Shown here: piece after piece, positions 1 to 3,936 of the stretch
Numbering within the stretch: the stretch's first letter is position 1
Layout of the letters: every line of letters starts with the position of its first letter
Origin: Syntrophomonadaceae bacterium
GTDB taxonomy: Bacteria; Bacillota; Dethiobacteria; DTU022
Reading direction: 5' to 3'
Assembly (NCBI GenBank): GCA_003564055.1
Contig: PWSG01000297.1
Coordinates: 1 to 5,460, forward strand
Length of the DNA: 5,460 nt
Made by a program: the position numbers and the translations under genes
Notes under the pieces: generated by a model
Database searches by the model: none
Told to the model about the DNA's origin: nothing
The model's input: only the letters and a program-made list of their open reading frames with translations

Positions 1-740
1 GTCCTGGTTTTCGCCAGGTGAGTATCAATGCCAATCAGATCAATTAATGTCAGCGGTCCCATAGGCTGATTGGCTCCCATCTGCATGGCTTTATCAATAT
101 CGCTCACAGAACCGATCCCTTCATCGAGAACCCAGACGGCTTCGTTCAGCAATGCCGCCAAAACACGGCTGGCTATTCCGGCAATACCTTCTTTAGCGGT
201 AACTACAGGTTCTTTGCCAAGGAATTCAGCTAATTTTCTTGTTTTATCGACCACTGCAGCATCAGTTGCTACAGCAGGCATTATTTCGACCAGTTTCATG
301 ACCACAGCCGGGTTAAAGAAATGCATTCCCACAACCCTGCTTGGATTTGAAACAGCTGATGCTATTTCAGAAATTGAACAGGCAGTGGTATTTGTTGCCA
401 GGATTACATCTTCCCTTGCTATTTCTTCGAGCTTTCCAAAAACCTTCTGCTTGACTTCAACATTTTCGACAATAGCTTCAATTATGAAGTCAGCATCCGC
501 AGCATCTTCCATTTTCGTAGAAATTTTGATGAGCTCAAGAATATTTTTGACCTCTTCTTCACTCATCTTTCCCTTCTCAACCCTTTTTTGGAGCCCTTTT
601 TCAATATTAGTCAAGCTGCGCTTAACAATTGCTTCATCTAAATCTACCAGGATAGCTTCAATACCTTTTTGAGCCATTAGCTGAGCTATTCCCGTACCCA
701 TGATCCCTGCGCCTAAAATAAAACATTTCTTTACTTCCAT
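1..740 (-). CDS. hbd: 3-hydroxyacyl-CoA (3-hydroxybutyryl-CoA) dehydrogenase, C-terminus cut by window edge
   Basis: NAD(P)-dependent oxidoreductase that interconverts 3-hydroxyacyl-CoA and 3-ketoacyl-CoA in the cytoplasm, as part of beta-oxidation or butyrate-type metabolism. Residues 1-246 are present; the family usually has about 280-290, so only the end of the C-terminal domain is missing. Visible features are the Rossmann loop GAGIMG (10-15), an acidic residue D33 after strand 2, ATNTTACSI (116-123), the catalytic histidine in GMHFFNP (H140), the paired glutamate in KLVEI (E152), and the C-terminal-domain signature NQPMGPL near 224-230. Compared with human HADH, catalytic Ser137 is Thr119 and Asn208 is Ser191, and the usual D-x-P-G-F segment reads EGIAGI. 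The start ATG (738-740) has GGGAGG at 752-757, 11 nt upstream; a TTG directly before it would give 8 nt spacing. It follows the thiolase by 33 bp and is probably co-transcribed with it. Family assignment is firm; chain-length specificity and direction are not visible. Confidence 0.93.
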   Translation of the reverse strand, partial: MEVKKCFILGAGIMGTGIAQLMAQKGIEAILVDLDEAIVKRSLTNIEKGLQKRVEKGKMSEEEVKNILELIKISTKMEDAADADFIIEAIVENVEVKQKVFGKLEEIAREDVILATNTTACSISEIASAVSNPSRVVGMHFFNPAVVMKLVEIMPAVATDAAVVDKTRKLAEFLGKEPVVTAKEGIAGIASRVLAALLNEAVWVLDEGIGSVSDIDKAMQMGANQPMGPLTLIDLIGIDTHLAKTR

Positions 741-773
741 CAATAATCAAGCCTCCCGTTTTAAATAGTAATT

Positions 774-1955
774 TTAACTTAATCTTTCAAAGATCAAGGC
801 TACCCCCTGACCTCCGCCAACACATGCACTGACCAGGCCTAAATCCTTGTCATGTATTTTCAAAGCATGCAGCAGAGTGGTTATAAGCTTGGTACCGGTT
901 GCGCCTACAGGGTGACCGAGGGCGATAGCTCCACCGTGTACATTAACTTTATCGCGGTTCCACTTCATTTCTCTTTCCACAGCCAGGTACTGAACTGCAA
1001 AAGCTTCGTTCAGTTCAATTAAATCAATATCATCGAGGCTTACCCCTGCTTTTTCCAGAGCCATGGGAACAGCTTTTACGGGTCCAATACCCATGTATTT
1101 AGGATCAACTCCCCCTACAGCATATCCTCGTATTGCAGCCAGAGGTGTAAGTCCCAGGGATTTTGCTTTTTCTTCAGACATGATTAACAGGGCTGAAGCA
1201 TTGTCGGAAAGAGCACAGCTGTTACCGGCTGTTACAGTTCCTTCCTTTTTAAAGACCGGCGGCAGTTTAGCCATTCTTTCTATGGAAGCATCGGCCCTTG
1301 GGATTTCTTCCTGATCAACCGTTAATGTCTGTTTTTTCTGTACAACCTGAACAGGTAAAATCTCATCCTTAAATTTACCTTCTTCCATCGCTTTAACTGC
1401 TTTCTGGTGGCTTTCCAGGGCAAAGCTGTCCTGTTCTACACGATCTATGTCGTATTTTTCAGCCAGTAGTTCAGCAGTACCACCCATCAGCATTCCTGCC
1501 AGTGGGCACATGAAACCATCTTTGTGCAGATCATCATAAGCGGTCATATCTCCCATTCGTGCCCCCCAGCGTGCTTTATCAAGGATATAAGGGACATTGG
1601 AAGCAGACTCTGTGCCGCCAACCACTACCGTGTCGGCATCACCGAGGAGGATAGATTTTGCTCCCTGTATAGTGGCCTGCAAACTGGAAGCGCAACGTAT
1701 GTTAATCGTATAAGCGGGCACCTCCACCGGTAAACCGCCCCATACCGTGGCAAGTCGAGCCACATTGGGACCTATCCCGGCTTGCCAACCACAGCCAAAT
1801 ACTAATTCATCAACTTCTTCACCTGGCACACCTGCTCTTTTAATTACCTCTTCAACCACTTTCGCTCCCAATTCGGGAGCGCTGAAACTACTTAAACCTC
1901 CACCATAACTGCCGGCAATCGTTCTAACTGCACTTACAACAACTGGTTTGCTCAT
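774..1955 (-). CDS. Thiolase (acetyl-CoA C-acetyltransferase / 3-ketoacyl-CoA thiolase)
   Basis: Complete 393-residue thiolase, the usual family length. It catalyses CoA-dependent cleavage of 3-ketoacyl-CoA, or the reverse condensation of two acetyl-CoA. The four catalytic positions fall at canonical places: nucleophile C88 in NIRCASS, N316 in NEAF, H348 in GGAIALGHP, and C378 in CVGGGQG. GGTESAS (113-119) and ARWGARMGD (128-136) are also typical. The nucleophile context, RCASSLQA, is closer to 3-ketoacyl-CoA thiolases than to the VCGSGLKA of classical acetoacetyl-CoA thiolases, so a substrate longer than acetoacetyl-CoA is possible. The reading frame stays open upstream to an ATG at 2060, but the ATG at 1955 is preferred. 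It gives the canonical MSKPVVVSAVRT amino terminus and has AGGGGG seven nucleotides upstream, whereas the longer form would add 35 unrelated residues across the likely promoter. It is followed by the dehydrogenase gene 33 bp downstream. Confidence 0.96.
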   Translation of the reverse strand: MSKPVVVSAVRTIAGSYGGGLSSFSAPELGAKVVEEVIKRAGVPGEEVDELVFGCGWQAGIGPNVARLATVWGGLPVEVPAYTINIRCASSLQATIQGAKSILLGDADTVVVGGTESASNVPYILDKARWGARMGDMTAYDDLHKDGFMCPLAGMLMGGTAELLAEKYDIDRVEQDSFALESHQKAVKAMEEGKFKDEILPVQVVQKKQTLTVDQEEIPRADASIERMAKLPPVFKKEGTVTAGNSCALSDNASALLIMSEEKAKSLGLTPLAAIRGYAVGGVDPKYMGIGPVKAVPMALEKAGVSLDDIDLIELNEAFAVQYLAVEREMKWNRDKVNVHGGAIALGHPVGATGTKLITTLLHALKIHDKDLGLVSACVGGGQGVALIFERLS

Positions 1956-1962
1956 GTTCTTA

Positions 1963-1968
1963 CCCCCT
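1963..1968 (-). promoter_or_regulatory. Ribosome binding site that fixes the thiolase start
   Basis: AGGGGG on the minus strand, seven nucleotides before the ATG at 1953-1955. It decides for the 393-residue thiolase over the 428-residue upstream extension. A second, stronger-looking AGGAGG lies at 1983-1988. It precedes, by only 2 nt, a six-codon reading frame (ATG at 1980, TAA ending at 1960) whose last codons contain the AGGGGG itself. Confidence 0.75.
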
Positions 1969-2005
1969 GAAGCAGGGCATTCCCTCCTATCATAGATTAT
2001 TTTAA

Positions 2006-2033
2006 ATTTTACCGAACTTTTTATATAAAACAA
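2006..2033 (-). promoter_or_regulatory. Candidate sigma-A-type promoter for the thiolase-dehydrogenase unit
   Basis: On the minus strand, TTGTTT (2028-2033) and TAAAAT (2006-2011) are separated by 16 nt. The -10 box matches TATAAT at 5 of 6 positions; the -35 box matches only at TTG plus weak positions. Transcription would begin near 2000, leaving a leader of about 45 nt with both Shine-Dalgarno sites. The surroundings are AT-rich, so chance matches are likely. The position, directly upstream of the chosen thiolase start and inside the rejected N-terminal extension, supports the call. Confidence 0.4.
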
Positions 2034-2204
2034 AAAAGTTTCGGCGACATCAGGCATCATTGCAGGTGATACAATCCAGGATTTCGGGTGCTTGATAAAA
2101 AATTCTCAATGTTATGCTATCATCAAGTTGTGAAAAAAGCAACGTATTTTGACATGCCAGGGCTGGGCAAATTACCCAGTATTGAGATTACAGAGTTTAA
2201 ATTT

Positions 2205-2615
2205 CTACCTAAAACTCCGATAACCTGCTGCCGGAACGCCAACATGGTATTCGATCCCACCCGCTGTGGCAGCAACACCTTTACCATTCAGTGCACGGAA
2301 TTCTTTGGCTAAAGAAATCTTGCTTGATATTACGATCCTTCGCCGCATTCACGGTACTGAGGGCAATGGGATGTAATGTGCCGGTCTTGTCGAAAAACCC
2401 CATGTCCAGGTTTCGGGCTTCTTCAAGACCGCGCCGATCCCGGACCAACAGACCACTTAAGGCCCTAACGTCGTGGAAATAGCAACAACCAGGGGCACGG
2501 CCAACCCCAATGTATGAGGACAGGCGATAACCGGAGCGGTTACAGTCCGGACAATGGTAAAACCAATAGGTGCGCCAATAAACTGTCAGATGACAATAGT
2601 AAATGTAGATAACAA
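2205..2615 (-). pseudogene. Remnant of CopB-like heavy-metal (P1B) ATPase
   Basis: Fragments of one P-type metal ATPase appear in order on the minus strand but in different frames. Fragment 1 (2579 down to about 2463) reads [20 protein letters not shown] and continues VPLVVAIST. This is the metal-binding transmembrane helix with the CPH motif (2514-2522) that marks CopB-type pumps; it then meets a stop at 2458-2460. Fragment 2 (about 2454 to 2320) reads GLLVRDRRGLEEARNLD and then the phosphorylation motif DKTGTL (Asp codon 2389-2391). This joins directly to HPIALSTVNAAKDR, which resembles the HP motif of the nucleotide-binding domain. Fragment 3 (about 2315 to 2208), in another frame, reads KEFRALNGKGVAATAGGIEY, typical of the N-domain GKGV region, and ends in a stop at 2205-2207. 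The actuator domain, most membrane helices, the hinge and the C-terminus are missing. Stretch 2580-2615 may be a decayed preceding helix. It cannot make a working pump. The family call rests on recognised motifs, not a search. Confidence 0.8.
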
Positions 2616-2841
2616 TTTGCTTTTCTGCTTGGGTTATATTACCATACAATTTTGCGACAGGTCAAGCCAACCGGAGCTAAAAACAGGCATTCTATCGGTC
2701 TGGTTTAGCCTGGAGAGACGCAGAGCGGCAGGAACCTAAGTGCTGCTCTGCCGGTAAAAACAGAAAAAGCAGTACAAAGAGGTATACCCGGCCCTGTTTA
2801 TATGCATAGCTAAATCAGAGACGACCTTAAAACCCCTTTAC
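2616..2841. other. Non-coding stretch with no recognisable gene
   Basis: Short reading frames cross this stretch on both strands, but none shows a family motif, a good ribosome binding site or a plausible composition. It does not carry the missing N-terminal domains of the ATPase remnant in any minus-strand frame I read. The only structure I see is the inverted repeat at 2720-2751 and small palindromes such as GGTATACC at 2781-2788. The companion stretch 2045-2204, on the other side of the remnant, is likewise without a recognisable gene. Confidence 0.6.
2720..2751. repeat. Imperfect inverted repeat (hairpin)
   Basis: GCAGAGC (2720-2726) pairs with GCTCTGC (2745-2751). After one G/T position, GCA (2728-2730) pairs with TGC (2741-2743), leaving a 10-nt loop. 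That gives 10 Watson-Crick pairs plus a possible G-U pair in plus-strand RNA. No T-run follows on either strand, so it does not look like an intrinsic terminator. It could be a mobile-element end or simply a structured relic. Confidence 0.45.
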
Positions 2842-2911
2842 CCGGAAGTAGAAAACTATAAGCATAGCTCTTCCGGAAAGCTTATCCTTTTAGAACAGGT
2901 TACCCTTCCGG
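2842..2911 (-). terminator. Stem-loop region just after the crotonase gene, possible weak terminator
   Basis: Three alternating copies of one 7-bp word begin right at the crotonase stop codon: CTTCCGG at 2905-2911, CTTCCGG at 2870-2876, and its complement CCGGAAG at 2842-2848. The last two form a 7-bp GC-rich stem, with a small inner CTAT/ATAG stem inside the loop. The middle copy sits in the palindrome TTCCGGAA (2871-2878), so it can also pair with the copy at 2905-2911. On the minus strand, the TTTT that follows lies about 9-12 nt beyond the stem, so the T-tract is weak. The position fits the end of the crotonase transcript. Confidence 0.35.
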
Positions 2912-3697
2912 TTATTTCCCTTTCCAGACCGGTTTTCTTTTTTCCATAAAAGCAGTGGCACCTTCTATAAAATCATCGCTCTCAAAGGCAATTTTTTCAA
3001 ACTGCTCAAGGTCGCTCTGATCTTTTGGCTGACCAGGTTCTGAAAGGCGGGTAAGCGCTTCTTTCATGCCCCTGACTGCCAGCGGTGCATTACCGGCAAT
3101 TTTACGTGCCATCTCGGCGGTGGCAGCCCTTAGTTCCAATGCGGAGGTAACTTTGTTAACAAGTCCGAGAACGTATGCCCGATCTGCAGAAACAGGATCA
3201 CCGACAAATAAAAGTTCTTTGGCTGCCGCCATACCCAATAGGTTCAAAATTCTCCGGATTAAACTATGATGCAGAACAATACCCAGTTTTGCAGCGGGAA
3301 CGCTGAATTTCGCTTCTGCCGAGCAAATTCGTATATCGCAGGCAATTGCCAGCTCACAGCCCGCTCCGATAGCCCAACCGTTTATCATGGCAATTACGGG
3401 GTGGGGGCAATCGATTATACTTTCAATTGCCCTTTCGACACAGCACAGGTAGTGATGGCGAATATTTTTGTCGGTTAAATCTTTAAGCTGAGTAATGTCT
3501 GCCCCGGAAGCAAAGGTATTTCCCGCCCCGGTAATGATCACAACCTTTGTATCTGTGTCGGCCGAACAAGACTCCATAATTTCTGCCAGTCCTATCCACA
3601 TCTCTTCACTGAAAGCATTTCGCCGGGCTGCGCGATCAATCAGGATTTCAGTTATACCATCTTCTCTGCTGAGCTTAAAATATTGCAGGAGGACCAC
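2912..3697 (-). CDS. Crotonase-family enoyl-CoA hydratase/isomerase-like protein, one catalytic Glu missing
   Basis: Complete 261-residue crotonase, normal for the family. These enzymes bind acyl-CoA and stabilise an enolate. The oxyanion-hole segments are clear: TFASGADITQL (61-71) and INGWAIGAGCELAIACD (105-121). The first catalytic glutamate of hydratases (rat Glu144) is present as E115. The second (rat Glu164, in FGQPE) is Ala135 in FSVPAAKLG, so ordinary hydratase chemistry is doubtful. The C-terminal end, with DDFIEGATAFMEKRKP, resembles E. coli methylmalonyl-CoA decarboxylase (YgfG/ScpB). However, that enzyme's reported active-site His and Tyr are replaced here by Ala (A66) and a Leu/His stretch (142-144). 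The start is GTG at 3695-3697, because an in-frame TAA lies at 3701-3703. The only nearby ribosome-site-like sequence, AAGGGG, overlaps the start codon, so initiation looks weak. It is divergent from the carboxyltransferase gene and has its own promoter. Family certain; reaction uncertain. Confidence 0.92.
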   Translation of the reverse strand: MVLLQYFKLSREDGITEILIDRAARRNAFSEEMWIGLAEIMESCSADTDTKVVIITGAGNTFASGADITQLKDLTDKNIRHHYLCCVERAIESIIDCPHPVIAMINGWAIGAGCELAIACDIRICSAEAKFSVPAAKLGIVLHHSLIRRILNLLGMAAAKELLFVGDPVSADRAYVLGLVNKVTSALELRAATAEMARKIAGNAPLAVRGMKEALTRLSEPGQPKDQSDLEQFEKIAFESDDFIEGATAFMEKRKPVWKGK

Positions 3698-3740
3698 CCC
3701 TTATGCGGCTTATGTTTTCCTTAAAACAATGCTCCCTTGA

Positions 3741-3769
3741 ATTTTACTGAAGAGTTCGAAATCGGTCAA
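3741..3769 (-). promoter_or_regulatory. Sigma-A-type promoter for the crotonase gene
   Basis: On the minus strand, TTGACC (3764-3769) and TAAAAT (3741-3746) are separated by exactly 17 nt, each matching the consensus at 5 of 6 positions. Transcription would start near 3734, giving a leader of about 36 nt to the GTG start. It is back to back with the carboxyltransferase promoter. Confidence 0.7.
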
Positions 3770-3779
3770 CCCTGACTGT

Positions 3780-3803
3780 TAAGTGATCAAGCTATAAGTG
3801 ATC
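3780..3803. promoter_or_regulatory. Direct repeat between divergent promoters, candidate operator
   Basis: TAAGTGATC occurs at 3780-3788 and again at 3795-3803, 15 bp start to start. Extending to 15-bp units (3778-3792 and 3793-3807), 11 of 15 positions agree. The block lies 10 bp from the -35 box of the crotonase promoter (3769) and 10 bp from the -35 box of the carboxyltransferase promoter (3814). This placement suggests one regulator acting on both genes. No regulator gene is in the window, and I cannot assign the site to a known factor. Confidence 0.5.
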
Positions 3804-3813
3804 TCGCGGGCCA

Positions 3814-3842
3814 TTGACTTTGCTTTGGCCTGAAGGTATAAT
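3814..3842 (+). promoter_or_regulatory. Strong sigma-A-type promoter for the carboxyltransferase gene
   Basis: TTGACT (3814-3819; 5 of 6) and a perfect TATAAT (3837-3842) are separated by 17 nt. Transcription would begin near 3849, giving an untranslated leader of about 88 nt. I see no riboswitch or attenuator in that leader. This is the best promoter match in the window. Confidence 0.8.
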
Positions 3843-3923
3843 ATTTCCAGTTTTATTCTGATTATAAACCGCATTTGCTTCGTCTCCAACCCCCGGACTG
3901 GCTGATTTACATTTGACTTAAAT

Positions 3924-3927
3924 GGAG
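3924..3927 (+). promoter_or_regulatory. Ribosome binding site of the carboxyltransferase gene
   Basis: GGAG, within GGAGTGA, nine nucleotides before the ATG at 3937-3939. It supports that ATG as the start. Confidence 0.7.
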
Positions 3928-3936
3928 TGAATTATA

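Noticed and set aside
70..672. 200-residue open frame on the plus strand
   Set aside because: It is the antisense shadow of the 3-hydroxyacyl-CoA dehydrogenase; it is Ser/Thr/Ile-rich with no family motif and no ribosome site.
1956..2060. 35-residue N-terminal extension of the thiolase starting at the ATG at 2060
   Set aside because: The added residues do not resemble thiolase, the region contains the likely promoter, and the ATG at 1955 has a good ribosome site and gives the canonical start of the family.
2088..2312. 74-residue plus-strand frame
   Set aside because: Cys- and Lys-rich with no motif, antisense to the GKGV fragment of the ATPase remnant, and no ribosome site.
2281..2649. 122-residue minus-strand frame as a real small gene
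   Set aside because: Only its middle part (GLLVRDRR to HPIAL) makes sense, as a fragment of the ATPase. Both ends are out-of-frame readings of the same broken gene.
2781..2814. GGTATACC and ATGCAT palindromes as regulatory sites
   Set aside because: Short palindromes like these arise often by chance, and no promoter or gene start is near them.
3849..3936. Riboswitch or attenuator in the carboxyltransferase leader
   Set aside because: The leader is short and I see neither a stable hairpin with a T-run nor a recognised aptamer core.
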